A stretch of DNA of 64,000 nucleotides from Cadophora sp. MPI-SDFR-AT-0126 (lineage: Eukaryota; Ascomycota; Leotiomycetes; Helotiales; Ploettnerulaceae). The notes under the pieces are model-generated. The model made no database searches, was not told the DNA's origin, and worked only from the letters and a program-made list of their open reading frames with translations. The stretch spans positions 558,001-622,000 of the forward strand of contig JAGMVK010000003.1 in NCBI GenBank assembly GCA_020747065.1, read 5' to 3'. The position numbers were made by a program, and so were the translations under genes. Of this stretch, positions 9,167-21,282 are shown in pieces. Position 1 is the first letter of the stretch. The number at the start of each line of letters is the position of its first letter.

Positions 9167-11650
9167 CTACCTTGTCCCCAAACAAACCTTTAACCAACTC
9201 TTCGCCTTCGCACTCTCAAACACATCACTCGGCATCCTCACTACCGTCTCCCTATACAAACAATCATTCCCAAACCTCCAACTACACAGCACTGCCCTGA
9301 GCATACCTCCCTCCCTCCCACACAACAACGCCACAGTCGGCGGCCGCTCCGCGCTAAAAACACAAACACTCAGACTCCCCGTATCAACCAGCGTAAACAG
9401 ATGATGCCCCTTCGGCAAATTCTGCAGCACGGCATTCAACCCACTAGAGTCCGTCTGGGATGATGCGATCCAGCTCGGTTCCAAACCGACACGCTCACGG
9501 GCATCGCGGTAGTGGTAGCTAAAGGGCGTAGCGGATGGCGCGTATGATAGCCGCCCATTATTGTTCCCAAAAACCATCTGCTCCAACCTCTCCAGCGGCA
9601 TAACGCCCTCAAACCCCACCAAAGCAGGCGAACTCTGCAACACCTGCCCCCCATACAACCTCCTCACCGAGTACGGGCCCACGAGCGAAAGCATCAACCC
9701 CACCGCAAAAAACCCACCGACCAGCAGCTCCAGCGCCAGAATCAAACTGTTGCCCGACAAGCCGTCGGAGAAGGCGAAGAACGGCGCGTAGGTGATGGTC
9801 AGGTTGATGCCGAACAGGAACCACCATGCTCCGGAGCGCACGAACAGTTCGGCGAAGAGTTTCTTGAAGCCGTAGTGTCGCACGACGTTCATCCGCGGGA
9901 AGTTCTTCCATCGGATGTGCAGCGCTTTGCAGTTGTCGAGGAGGACGGTGTTGTCTTCGTCTGCGACGCCAACGATTTGGCAGAGTGGGTCGATGTCCCA
10001 GAGATGGGTGTGATACAGATCTGGACTCGCTAGTAATTCGAATGTGGAGCGTTTCGCTTGAGAGTGAGAGTGAGATTGGATTTGCTGGTGTGGATCGGGA
10101 AAGAGGCAAACCATGCGTTCGATGAGGCGGTCTGAGTCGTTGGAGAGCGAGAGGCGTGCGATGGCTTGGAAGAGCGTGTCATCTGGATCTTTGGAGATGC
10201 GGTAGTGCAGGAGGCCCATGAGGGCGTATGCGACGTCTGCTTTGGCGAAAGCGGCGTAGTTGTTTGTGAAGCGGTCGCTGAGGGCTGCGATGGCGTTGGA
10301 GAGTATTTCGAGACGAGAGAGGGTGAGGAGACCAGAGAAGTGTTCGGCAAGGAGACGGGTTGGTCCGCCGTCTTCTTCGGATGAGAGCGGGTCGTCCCAG
10401 ACTGTGCCTGTCATTTCGACTTTGAGGAGGGAGGTAAGGGCGAAGGTTTCCAGCTCTGGATCTGGATCTGGGCTTGGTGTGCAGAAGTAGATGCGATCAC
10501 CTGGAGCAAGGAGCGCTTCTGGCAGTGTCCACATTCTCGATCCCCATTCTTGCTTCAACTTGTTGTCGTTCCCTTTCAACATGACGACGACTTGATAGCA
10601 GCCACGGATCACATCGCACATCCTATACACGTCTGCATCGAGAAGCGGGCCTTTCTCTGGAGCACGACAGCGATAATCGAGCCAGTATGCAGTCTTTCCC
10701 GCTTGAAGTGTAGCGTACGCTGCCATTTGTTCGATCAGATGTCGACCTGTGGCCGAATTATCTGTGTCGAAATGCATGTTCGCGTAGCTGATGAACAAAT
10801 ACGATATATCCCTCGCAGGCTTATCATCAAGTACCCACTGCCCATCACGCAGCACAATCAGCTGTCTCGGACGCAACATTCGTTTGCGCGACGAGACGTC
10901 CTTGACTGCCAGATCAGTAGACGGCTTGCCTGGTCTCATATCGAGAGGGTTGATGGCGTGTTTAGGCCATCTCCAATGGTATCCCGGAAAATCCTTATAA
11001 AAATCCTGAAGCTCATCGCTTTCCCACGATGCCGTCGTAGGCAAGACCAACAAGATCTGAAGCGGGAACGCAACAACCAAGATCCGGAAAAAGGTATCGA
11101 TTCGTCCTACCACACTACTCCTCCCATTCCCATCCGGATTCGAAGGTCTCAACGCCCATTCCGCAACTTTCAGAACTGTAGGTACAGAGCCTTTAATACT
11201 CGTCCGTCGCCAATCTCCAGAACTTTTCTGATTCGCAAATACATATCCAGTCGCTTGAACAACCAATCTCCTCGGATTGTAATTCGTAGGACTGAGATAC
11301 GTAGCGACATCGTCGTATTTATGAGCTATCTGCCCCAGGTGATTACGAAAGAGATATCGTCCTTTCTCATCAGATTCAAGAACAGCCGCATTATCGAAGG
11401 GTGTTGCTTCTTGCTTGACAGGTCGGTGGAACCAATGTCCGTTGAAGCCTCGCTTGCCGTTGAACTCTTTGGCGAGATGTTTGGCGACGCGGTCTGAGAC
11501 TGTCTCTTTCTTCCGATGCCAGAATCCTGCCTGGGAAGCAGCTGGTGCGGTGGAATGCGGCTCGGGTGATTTGTGGCCTGCTGATGAGGGGCTGATGGAG
11601 ACTGGCGTCACTTCTGGGATGGGCTTGCGGGGGATGTCGTAGTTGTCCAT
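9167..11650 (-). CDS. Membrane-anchored HET-like protein
   Basis: A single exon of 827 aa starts at the ATG for MDNYDIPRKPIPEV; the frame upstream opens only at TTG. The central part resembles a divergent HET/TIR-like module: YLFISYANMHFDTD, AYWLDYRCRAP, DVYRMCDVIRGC, VVVMLKGN, RMWTLPEALLAPGDRIYFC. This follows the HET order (strand, WLD, helix, WTLPE) but lacks the classic LSYxWG and CINQ signatures. Hydrophobic segments are FFRILVVAFPLQILLVL before the module, and two more toward the C-terminus (WWFLFGINLTITYAPFFAF and LILALELLVGGFFAVGLML), which suggest a membrane protein. Such genes are usually annotated as HET-related in Pezizomycotina. A role in non-self recognition is inferred, not shown. 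Confidence 0.75.
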   Translation of the reverse strand: MDNYDIPRKPIPEVTPVSISPSSAGHKSPEPHSTAPAASQAGFWHRKKETVSDRVAKHLAKEFNGKRGFNGHWFHRPVKQEATPFDNAAVLESDEKGRYLFRNHLGQIAHKYDDVATYLSPTNYNPRRLVVQATGYVFANQKSSGDWRRTSIKGSVPTVLKVAEWALRPSNPDGNGRSSVVGRIDTFFRILVVAFPLQILLVLPTTASWESDELQDFYKDFPGYHWRWPKHAINPLDMRPGKPSTDLAVKDVSSRKRMLRPRQLIVLRDGQWVLDDKPARDISYLFISYANMHFDTDNSATGRHLIEQMAAYATLQAGKTAYWLDYRCRAPEKGPLLDADVYRMCDVIRGCYQVVVMLKGNDNKLKQEWGSRMWTLPEALLAPGDRIYFCTPSPDPDPELETFALTSLLKVEMTGTVWDDPLSSEEDGGPTRLLAEHFSGLLTLSRLEILSNAIAALSDRFTNNYAAFAKADVAYALMGLLHYRISKDPDDTLFQAIARLSLSNDSDRLIERMVCLFPDPHQQIQSHSHSQAKRSTFELLASPDLYHTHLWDIDPLCQIVGVADEDNTVLLDNCKALHIRWKNFPRMNVVRHYGFKKLFAELFVRSGAWWFLFGINLTITYAPFFAFSDGLSGNSLILALELLVGGFFAVGLMLSLVGPYSVRRLYGGQVLQSSPALVGFEGVMPLERLEQMVFGNNNGRLSYAPSATPFSYHYRDARERVGLEPSWIASSQTDSSGLNAVLQNLPKGHHLFTLVDTGSLSVCVFSAERPPTVALLCGREGGMLRAVLCSWRFGNDCLYRETVVRMPSDVFESAKAKSWLKVCLGTR

Positions 11651-12925
11651 TTTGCGGTTCTGATGGGGTGGTTGTGTGAATTTTGTAAACAAACAACTAG
11701 ACTTCGAACAAATAAACCAAGGAGGCGAGAGCAGGGAATCAACACAACAGATTTATGCGAAGAATAGACGAAAAGAACGGAAACAGAACAGAAGCAGAAA
11801 ATCAGGAGAGAGGCACCATATTTAAACTCCTCTCCATATCCTTCCTCATCCCATGTCCGTCTCCAAGAGTGATTTGGGGGCTATCAGGCGGCTGACAATG
11901 ACTAAGGCACACATCCACAAACCCAAAGAGGATTTCAAAGGCAACAAGGGTACATCCCCAGTCACTTTCCCTTATCTCATCCGATCATTCGTGCAGTATG
12001 ATTCGTCTTACATATCCCGCTACTTTCTCCTGTGGTGGTCAGACTTCACTCATCAGTCACCCCGGCTTCTTTCCCAAACGGGCGCGACTTCGGGAAATGT
12101 CCAGAACAAGCCTCTCGAACTCTGGTATTATCCCTACCTCCAGCCGTAAGTAAACCACCAAAAGCGACCTCAAAATGAAAACCCGCGCGAGTGGGTATTC
12201 GAGGCGCAAGCGTGCCAGCGATGCTTCGTGATAGCTGGCGACTACACCAACCAAATCAAATTGAACCCGGAACTTTTCATTGAGAAATAGGAATCCTTGG
12301 CCTTTGTTTTGCTGCTGCATGGTGGAGATGAAAGTGTCAAGCCCTTGCTGATGCTGACATGTGGCGCTCGTTTGAGGAGGTTGACTGTACAGGGGGCTGA
12401 AAAATTTCACAATAATCAATCACCCCGCTGCCCCCGCATACCTCTGTAAGATTATTTCAGGGCTTGAGATTGGATGAACAACTAATAATCAGCACCCTGT
12501 GTCTATGAACGCCTTCTTTTGGATTTGCGATCAAGATGAAGTGGGAGAGGAAGATGGGAGATGTGGATATTTGAGGATTCTGGATAGAAACTGGGATGGT
12601 TGAGAGATGTTTTCGTTTCGCTCTGTGGATTTGGAGGAGATCGACGTGTTTTGGGGGCCAGGGGAGGAAGATGAGGAGATGAGTGTGTGTATGTGGATGG
12701 ATGCACCCGTGATTTTGCATGCAGGGTCACTATATCTCCGGAAGACCCTCCGTCGCACAGATATGTAGTGGCTGGGATCATGCAGGGACTTGACAAGAAA
12801 GACTTGGGAATCTCGTGTACTTCAGCGCATTTACAAGCGAAAGCAAACAAAACACCACACAACAACACAACACAGCAGAATATCACAACAGACTCAGCGC
12901 AACCCAGTACATCCACCTCACACCC
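11651..12925. other. Spacer with no supported gene
   Basis: This 1.3-kb stretch has purine/pyrimidine-skewed runs (for example a GGA/AGG-rich segment at about 12540-12680). Only short unconvincing frames occur, including a 120-codon minus-strand frame at 12057-12419 with no recognisable content. It probably holds the promoter of the HET-like gene (right of 11650) and the 3' flank of the catalase-like gene. Confidence 0.4.
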
Positions 12926-14480
12926 TCACACCCTCAACCCCTCCAACCTCGGAACCACAACCGGCGCCGGCACATCAGCAATCCCCTCCGGCTCCACATA
13001 ATCCCTCCATCCATTAACCCTCAGCCTCAACTTCCTACTCTCCGCATACACAACCCTCCTCATCCTATTCGTACTCCCCAACGGCTGATGCGCCTTCAAT
13101 CCATGCCAGCCATTAAGCGTAATGCGGTCGTCCCACCAGACCCTGAATTCCGGCAGCCAGGAATCTTGCGGCTCGAATTCGAGCGTGGCGAGGTCTTCGA
13201 AGGGGTATGTGGTGGGGGACCATTCGATGCCGATGTCGTCGACAGGTTGGGTGGTTAGGTCCTGCAGGAGTTGGGCGCGGAAGGTGTAGGTTACTTTGTG
13301 TGCGAGGTGGAAGGCGCGGGTGTGTTGGGACTGTGTGGGTGGGGTGTGTTGGTTAGTGTTTTTGGATTCTTGAAGTGCTTGTGTTGGGTTGGATTGGGGG
13401 AGATGGGGGAAACATACAATGGCATTGACGGGTGCATCGTCCGGAATGCTCTCGTTTTCGATTTTCTTCTGTTCTTCACCCAGTGGGAAGACGCCGAATT
13501 TGGCGACGTAGTCTCCGAATCGGTAAGCTGATTGAGAGTACTCGGGCATAGCAACCACTATTCACACCTCGTCAGCAAATATCCCCTACCCTCAACCCTC
13601 ACACCACAACTCAATCCAGATCTCATATCGAAATCAAAACTCACTCCACTGCTTTGGTAAACCCGCCGGCATACACGCCAACTTGCTATCCTCCCTCTTC
13701 CCCAACTCCTCGGCAAACTTATCCAACTGATTCCAATTCCTCTCCAAACTATCCGCAATCTCATTCGTGGTCTTGGGATCGCGAAGTTCGAGAACGGGGT
13801 AGTTGTTGAACGTGAAGTCTTGGGTCTGCTTGTCTTCGCCCCAGAGCCTCTCGCCGGCGACGCCGAAGACTTTGATGCCGATGCCGCGCGGGGCGGGGAT
13901 GTTGTCGGGTACAAGTTTGGGCGTGAGACTGGAGTAGCGCATTATCATGTCGTATCTGTGAGTAGAGGCTGGATTAGTTTGATGGGGGGTAGAAGTGGTG
14001 AGGGGTTTAAGTGTGGGTACTTACTCTCCTCCTTTGGCAAACATGCCTTGTGCGAGATGAGGGGGTAGGTTTTCCTTGACTTTGAATTTGCCCATGACGC
14101 ACTGTTACTTCGCAGTCAGTCATTAAATTTCATATATCATAGATCGTTCCATATTCTCCCCTCCCCACTTCTCATTCCATCCCATTCCCCGGTACCATCC
14201 CTCGCTCTTTCTTCCTCTTGCGACCTCGAGCTGAAATGGGGAAGATACACATACCCCCTGCGTCTTCAAATGTGTCCCTCTCAAGCAATGATGATGTTCA
14301 TTGAAGTTCATCATCTGAAAACGCTTGAATTGGTCGGATACTTCTTGGATCTTCTCTGCCTCGCCTGGCTGGATGACTTCTACGCCGGGCGCATCCCTAT
14401 TGGTTTCATTCGTGTCAGCTGGAATTTGCTGCCTTGAAGCGTGGAGTATTGGTAGTGTACCATTTGATATATTCCGGCAT
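12926..14480 (-). CDS. Catalase-like heme-binding protein
   Basis: Six exons join in phase: 14480-14461, 14396-14255, 14101-14025, 13955-13645, 13557-13418 and 13330-12926, giving 364 aa. The first exon encodes only MPEYIKW. The order of blocks is GEAEKIQEVSDQFKRFQ, HHHCLRGTHLKTQG, PPHLAQGMFAKGGEYDMIMR, then GIGIKVFGVAGERLWG, NNYPVLELRDP, and near the end WHGLKAHQPLGSTNRMRR plus VYAESRKLR. This matches the small catalase-like superfamily (y4iL-like) that has the catalase barrel fold without the full-length catalase C-terminal parts. The THLKTQG stretch stands where catalases carry the distal His region. Members are heme proteins of mostly unknown substrate, so peroxidase or oxylipin-type activity is only inferred. 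No signal peptide is seen. Confidence 0.85.
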
Positions 14481-16403
14481 GTTGGACCAAAGTAGTTCTG
14501 AATTAAGAGATCTGGGAGGTTGATTTGGTAAAATGTTTTGAAGGCAATTATTTTGTTGATCAAAGAAAAGAGACCGTTGGGATGTATATTTATACAATCC
14601 CACCTTGCTCCTCCGTAACCCCGAACAAGCTCGTCTCAATCAAATCCAACGACCTAAACATGCTTAGGAAAGGTTGACGATCTAGAACTACATTGTTGAA
14701 CAAATGCGGGGTAGGATTGGAGTGAGACAGCCGCACAAACGGCACTGTTCATGCACGGCTGAAGAACTAAAGAGAGCCGGTGAGATCTGATATGCTCCAG
14801 AATGACAAATTATCCATTAGCGGTAGATTATTGATGAAGCTTGCTGGAACTTGTAAGGCTCGGGGTGGGGTGATGATGTTGGTGGGGTAGACTATTTTAG
14901 GGGATGTACCCCGCATTACTTGACTTTGAGACTGGAAGACTCTTCGAGATAGGTGTAACTCGTAGATTTTCAATCAGAAAAGAAAAAGGATAATAGTCGT
15001 ACTAATCTGCAAAGCAATTGGATGTGACAATAGAGTGGTTGAAATAAAACATGTTGCAATGCAAGTCCGGATAGCCATTGAGGAGGCTTACTTCGGCATT
15101 TAAGCTGCACAAACGCAGATTCCCGGAGTACCTTTCCTGAGCTATGGTGTAAGCAACTATGCTGATTTTGAAATATCATTAAATCTGCCCGAACTCGACA
15201 GTTCCACAACTCGGTTCCCATATCCTTGCTCGGCTCCTGGATAGTGATGCTCGTAATGAGTGAAACTTTGTACTCCGCCCCACTGAATGTCGTGTAAACA
15301 GTTTCAGGGGCGTGAAATGAGATGACTACATGAAGCAGTTCACCACATGAAGACTGATATTGGCCACTTTGCCGGTGAATGCCTGTTTACTTTGAAATCG
15401 ATTGAAATCGATAGAGTTCCTTTCAAGCGCGGACGTAATTTCTTTAGGCAAGGCTACGATACACTGTCAACAGTACGCCCTGATGACAGGGACGCCAAGG
15501 CAATAAAAGCTGAGAAGCAGGTGTGAACTTTACATTGTAAAATAGAAGAACAAAATGGACAAAAGGGACAAACATAACAACACATAGCGCATTTCGCAAA
15601 TTGTGCTGATCCGACAAACCTCGTCCACTAGACGAGTGACACCTCAGCATCGTGATAGCCAACTCGACATCCAATCCGCGCCTCTGCACCGCATCAACGA
15701 ATCAAGGAGCTTGCCAAAACATCACAACCAACAATCAGCAACCCTTACAAGAACCCCTACCGTCACCCATCCTCTGAATCAAAATTTTCGATTTCGATGT
15801 TATGCGAGTCAACTCATGATGTTTGGAAAAGTCCTTGCAGCAATTCCAATGCATAACATACTTGCATCGCAGCAGATTTCAGTCATGTTACGCGGTCACC
15901 TCGACACTGCAAAATTTGTATGTGAGAGAGCGGCCCGCTAGGGGATCTAGAATGATCCTTGCTGTGATGGCTTTTGGGTAGTGAAGGTGTGTTTCGGGTA
16001 TTTTTGAAGGCGGCAGAGGAGCGAATTGGTTGGCTTTGTTTTGCTTGGGCTGATGCATTGAAGATCGTGGCTCCCATGCAGAGGAGTGGAGCGGAGTGGA
16101 CACGTGAGCACGGGCGGAACTGGGCTTGGCGGGATGGATCAACGTCAGACGAGGCGGGAGGCAGCAGCTACAGCAGTTAGATGCATGTGGCAGCAACATG
16201 GCCGTGGACGAGTGATTAGCTACACGACAGGAAGGTGAATACACGCGACTCGTGATCCCATCTGTTCCGTTGTACGAGCACGACCATCTTCACTCCGACT
16301 GCAGACAGAACTTTTCTTTCCTCCTACAACACATCACAAATGCAACACCGATAACAAAAACATATCCTCAGCCATCTCTCGCGGACGAGACGGCTCCGCA
16401 ACT
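14481..16403. other. Spacer of 1.9 kb with no recognisable gene
   Basis: Short open frames only (longest about 118 codons), on both strands, without family resemblance. It lies between two divergently transcribed genes and so likely carries both promoters. A short direct repeat (GAAATCGATT GAAATCGAT) occurs near 15394-15412. A TATA-like run (GTATAAATATAC) lies near 14584-14595, about 100 bp upstream of the catalase-like start. Confidence 0.4.
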
Positions 16404-17875
16404 ATGGGTGAAGATACCTCTGCGATCGATAGGCTACGCGCCCTTTTCAAAGCTTCGAACAATGAGCAGCAGTACGAGCCTGTTGATTCCGACTATGGGG
16501 CTGGAGATGAGGATGTGCGGAGACCAATATTGATAGTACCAGAGGCGGATGAGGGGGAGGAGTTCTCGTGGTTCGAATACTCCATCTTTCTCCTCTTGGG
16601 AATAGCTATGTTGTGGGCATGGTAAGACTTCCCCTGCTTCAAGATCCAAGTCCATATTCAATTCAATACTCATCAGAAAATAGGAACATGTTCCTAGCCG
16701 CAGCACCCTACTTCCAGACCCGCTTCGCAGACAATGCCAACATCCTCGAACACTTCCAATCCGCCATAACATCCGTGGCCTGCATCACCAACCTCCTCTC
16801 CATGCTCATCCTCGGGCAAATGCAAGCCAAAGCCTCCTACCCCAAACGCATCCTCCTCGCCCTCATCCTAAATTTCATCGTCTTCACGCTGCTCTCCATA
16901 TCCGTCACATACTTCCGCAGCATATCCGCGACAGGCTACTTCGTCTTCACGTTGATAATGGTGTTCTCGACTTCAGTAGCTACAGGGTTGTGTCAGAACG
17001 GCGCCTTTGCATTCGCCTCGAGTTTCGGCCGCCCGGAATACATACAAGCCATCATGACCGGCCAAGCAGTCGCAGGCGTCCTTCCCTCAGTCGCCCAAAT
17101 TCTGTCTGTCCTCGCCGTCCCAGCGCCCTCCCACGCGTCTACCGCTGCGGAACAACTCGAGACCACGAACGCCGAAAACACCACCTCCGCAACAGTCTAC
17201 TTCTCGACCGCAACCGTAATCAGTTTCCTCACGCTCTTCGCCGTGGTTCCTCTCATCCGAAAACACAACCGCATTCTCGAAAGCCAGATGATGACCTCTA
17301 TAACCAGCATCGAGGAAGCGGAGCAAGCCAAGAGGAAGGTCGTGGGTATGTGGACGTTGTACAGAAAATTGCATTGGCTGGCTGCGAGCGTGTTTTTGTG
17401 TTTTGCTGTCACCATGTTCTTCCCCGTCTTCACGCAGAAGATCGTTTCAAACATGCCACAAGATCACGCACCAAGGCTATTCCAACCATCCGCATTCATA
17501 CCACTCGGATTCCTGATCTGGAATATCGGCGATTTGGTAGGCCGTCTTATCACACTCGGTCCATTGAATCTCCGCCACCGTCCAGTTGCGCTGTTCATAG
17601 TCGCGATATTGAGAGGAGGCTTCTTGCCCATGTATTTACTGTGTAATATTCTTGGCAAGGGAGCAGTGGTCAAGAGTGATGCGTTTTATCTTGTTGGAGT
17701 GCAGTTCTTGTTTGGGGTTAGTAATGGGTGGTTGGGGAGCTGCTGTATGATGGCCGCTGGGGAGTACGTGGATGAAAGGGAGCGGGAGGCTGCGGGTGGT
17801 TTCATGGCGATTAATCTTGTGGGTGGGTTGACGGCGGGGTCGTTGTTGAGCTTTGTGGCTGCTGGGGTGAAATAG
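16404..17875 (+). CDS. Equilibrative nucleoside transporter (SLC29/ENT family)
   Basis: Two exons (16404-16621 and 16684-17875) with a 62-bp GTAAGA..TAG intron give 469 aa. An acidic cytosolic N-terminus of about 55 residues is followed by FSWFEYSIFLLLGIAMLWAWN, the typical first ENT helix with its W-N motif. About ten further hydrophobic segments follow, with a charged central loop (RKHNRILESQ ... EAEQAKRKV). TM4-5-like signatures (GLCQNGAFAFASSF, YIQAIMTGQAVAGVLPS) and the late LVGVQFLFGVSNGWLGSCCMM ... GGLTAGSLLSFV match fungal ENT proteins such as yeast Fun26. It should move nucleosides across the vacuolar or plasma membrane; the location is not decided by sequence. Confidence 0.92.
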
Positions 17876-18592
17876 GCTGGTGTTCTTGCGGTTGTAGATT
17901 TGCGTGTTTGCTTTGATGGCATGGGCCTGGTGTTGTGAGGCGTCTGATTACGGTTGCATTGTGGGCGTTTCGTTGGGTTTGTTATGAATGGATGTCTATT
18001 GCATGCATGGTTGTACGGGTTGGTAGACCTCTCAGGGATTGATACTGCATATATGGACACGGCTCTACATAGATTGGCTCAACAGGAGCATCTACGTCGT
18101 ATCAATCCTTCTTTCCTCAGCATCTGCATAGAAGTATCTAGAATACACAGCCTTTCCTTGTCATGTCCTTGCCTTGTATTGCTTTGTTTTGTTCTTTCTT
18201 TGCCCTTTGCCAGCCGTATTTCGCATGCAATTCCCCCTCCAAGTGGACTTTAACTATGGCCATCACTTTCTCTTCTCATGGGGAATTGGTACTTCCCACC
18301 CTCCCTGCTCCTATCCTCCCTTACTGAACACAGCAGCCTCACTTCATCCCCTCTCTGCAACATTTACTTACTGCAGTCGTAGCGTGGGTTTTGACAATTG
18401 CGTCGTTCCAATGTCAGCTAGTGAATAAGCGACTTTGACTCTTTCTCAAAAGAAAGTAAACAAGAAAGAAAGAAACGAAATCTGTCAATGTCAGGTTCTG
18501 CGGGTTTCGAGTCAAGCACCCGATGTTATAGATGATAAGAGTTTAGTTAAAGGTGTGTAGTTTCTTGGGTGGTGAGTTGAGCTTTGGAGTGT

Positions 18593-18632
<40 letters not shown>

Positions 18633-19141
18633 AATCTTGTCTAAGGCTTTGTTCCTTCTCGCATTCCTTCCTACCGCGACATTTCTCCTCCTCTTCGACC
18701 TAATCCTTCTCGCCGAGTCGACCTCGCTAGCGTCACGCACTAGCTTTCTTCCCATGCGACATGACTGCCTGGCTCGCCTACAAAATTCCCTATATTTACA
18801 TTTACCATCCATCTCATCCTCGGCGCATCCTCATCGTCATCATCAGCCTCCCTCGCTCGAGAAACTAACACCATCAATCCAATCCAATCCAATCTCTCGC
18901 GCCCTCCTACTCCTATTTCTTGCTTGATTGCACTCAAATCCCTTTCAGCTACCCTACCAAACCCAAAAGCCAAAACCCCAAACCCAACAACCAACAACCA
19001 GCAGAAGAATACGAAGTACGAGGAGATTTGCTTTCGCTTTCGCTTTCACTTTCACTTTGCTGTCCAAGCTGGGTAGAGGAGAATAATTGAAAATCACACT
19101 TTGAGAGGGTGAAGAGCAAGAGGGAAAGACAACCAACCAAG
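17876..19141. other. Spacer with a GTT microsatellite
   Basis: No gene supported. It holds a (GTT)n microsatellite at 18595-18632, a CT/TC-rich leader-like region (about 18640-18930), and a short repeat of CTTTCG/CTTTCA units just upstream of the next gene (about 19030-19057). The right half is probably the promoter and leader of the zinc-finger gene at 19142. Confidence 0.5.
18595..18632 (+). repeat. (GTT)n microsatellite
   Basis: About twelve uninterrupted GTT units in the spacer upstream of the zinc-finger gene. It is non-coding; apparent frames through it only give Val/Thr homopolymers. Confidence 0.95.
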
Positions 19142-21282
19142 ATGGCGCCCGCTAAATGGAAGTGTGCGTATCCTGACTGTGCGGCGGCGGCGAAGAATGA
19201 GGGGGGCTTGGTGGAGCACTGGGAGGTAGGTGGTGTGTTTTGTTTTGTTTTGTTTGGTGCTTTTGTTTGTTGGGGGGATTTGTTGTGTGTGGTGTGTGTT
19301 GTGTGGTTGAGGTGAGGGCTTGGGATGAGTTGAGTTGTGTGTCTCGTTGTTTGTTGCTCCTGAATATTTGCAATGAGAGTTTCTATTTCAATGACATTTC
19401 TTCATCACGGAATACACCCTCCCGTTCCAGCACCTTTCCTACCTTTTCTTTTTGACTTTCCGCGCAGTTTCATTATCCAATGTCATCATTGAATCTCAGC
19501 ACACTACAAGACCTCAAAATGCTAACCACCACTAGGAATTCCACTTTGAAGAAGACTATCCAGGTCCATTGAAGAACACAAAGGCCAACAAAGCTTCGAG
19601 CAAGGGTAGTACTGCGAAGGCTGCTGTTTCTCGAGCTACTAGTGTTGTGAACGGCATGAGTGCTGCACCGCTTGCTGCTCGAGGCAGTAGCGGCAATGGC
19701 GGACAGAAGGCGATGGCCATGCCTAGTGGTATGCATCAGGAGAATGAAGGCGAAGATGGAGAGGATGATATGGACTTGAATTATGAGCCTGGAGGTGGAA
19801 ATGGACTTGATGAGGATATGGGTGCTTCGAGCAATGGAGGTACAGCTCTTGGCACAGCTGCGAAGAGAAAGGCAACAGGTACCCCAAGTGAAAGTCGCCC
19901 CTCGACACCGCCCTCTCTCATCTCATCTCATCCCATCCGATATCACACCCTCGAGCAATCCACTAACATCGTATCCCAGAAGTCCGCTCCTCCTTCCAAG
20001 AAGCAAGCGACAAGACCATCTACATCTAAGTCCATCCCAAAAAACTTGCTCAATCGCCTCCATACTACCAAAGCCACAACTCCTCGTGCTCCAGCGACTA
20101 GACGAGGAGCAATAACTGACAGAAGCGAAGATGACGATACCCCTGACATCACGCCGAGAACTCTAGGTGCTAGAGCTATCGCAAGATTGACGGAGAAGGC
20201 TTCGAATGATCCGTCGAGAGATTTGCAACCTATTCGTCGTCCGCTGCCACCTAGATTTCAGGAGTGGAATAGTGATTTGGTAAGCTGTTTTCACTACAAC
20301 TATTCCTTCTGAACGTTGGAGCACTTTTCAGTACTTTAATTTCCACTTTCCAGGCTTGCTTGGTCATTGATGTCAATTCCAATCACTCTTCATTTTGAAT
20401 CCGGAACCATTACATGATCTATCCATGACAAAGACAAAAGAGCTAATGTCAAGCCGCTCATAGGACTCCGACATTGGCGCTCACGACTCCTCGTCCGATG
20501 ACGATGAACCCCCCGTTCCGCAACAACCCCCAGTCAATACCCTCTCCGACCCCCAAATTGACCCCTTCTATAACCAAGATCTCTCCGACTCCGGCGCCTC
20601 CATTGGCATTTCCGAAGATGAAAATGGCATTCCTCGCCCCTACGATCCCTCCCTACCCGGTTCAGACCCTCTCCATCCATTCTCCACATCCGCCAAATAC
20701 CGGGTCATGCCCCCTCGCGGCATCGTCAAGAACCCTGACGGCACCACCATCGACTTCGATGCTTGCATGGCCTTTCCCGATATCCCTGATCCTGCTGCTC
20801 TGAATAAGAAGGCGATATTGAAGATGAACGATGTCAACGAATCTGTCGCCGCCCCCCATAAAGTCGTTCTCATGAGCTTCTCGGATAACATTGCTACGCC
20901 TGAAATCAACTGGGCTGTTCGTCGAAACCGTCTCTCCTCCACCAACCCCAACACCCTCTCCAATCCCTCCGACACGATCGGCGAGCCGCTCTCCCCTCCT
21001 CTCCACCCCAGCGCAAGCAGCCTCTCAACCACAGGCGATGCCATCATGCGAGCCTACATCGAAGCCAATAATCGCGCTAAGATGAAGGCAAAGGCGAAGA
21101 AGAATGGAAAGGGTAAAGTGGGAGGGGATGGAGAAGTGAGAAAGAAGAAGAAGGCGAGTCGGCTGCCGAAGTACGAGAAGAGGAAGTATACGTGGAAGGA
21201 TAGCACGAGGAAGAATAAGGGAAGGTTGTATGATAGTCGGAAGGCTGAGAAGGATGCTGAGGGCCAGGCTGAAGGGAAGTAA
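19142..21282 (+). CDS. C2H2 zinc-finger protein with low-complexity body
   Basis: Three exons: 19142-19225, 19536-20279 and 20464-21282. The first intron (310 bp) splits the only recognisable domain. Exon 1 ends KCAYPDCAAAAKNEGG..EHWE and exon 2 begins EFHF, which together make a C-x4-C-x12-H-x4-H zinc finger. The rest is low-complexity: Ser/Ala/Gly-rich, acidic (GEDGEDDMDLNY), Ser/Thr/Pro-rich with basic patches. A more ordered, conserved-looking block follows (YRVMPPRGIVKNPDGTTIDFDACMAFPDIPDP), then a Lys/Arg-rich C-terminus. The composition suggests a nuclear protein. I do not recognise a named family. A segment at about 19880-19980 could be an extra intron; the frame stays open either way. 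Confidence 0.7.

Noticed and set aside
10550..11497. 315-codon open frame on the + strand
   Set aside because: It lies wholly antisense to the HET-like single-exon gene, has Arg/Ser-rich unnatural composition and no family resemblance; a shadow frame.
13558..13914. Alternative-frame open reading frames within the catalase-like gene
   Set aside because: The six-exon model gives continuous catalase-like sequence; these frames are shadows.
16990..17646. 218-codon frame inside the nucleoside transporter
   Set aside because: Same strand, different frame; Arg/His-rich shadow of the transporter coding sequence, which is clearly real.
18543..18927. Frames through the GTT repeat on both strands
   Set aside because: Protein would be Val or Thr homopolymer; non-coding microsatellite.
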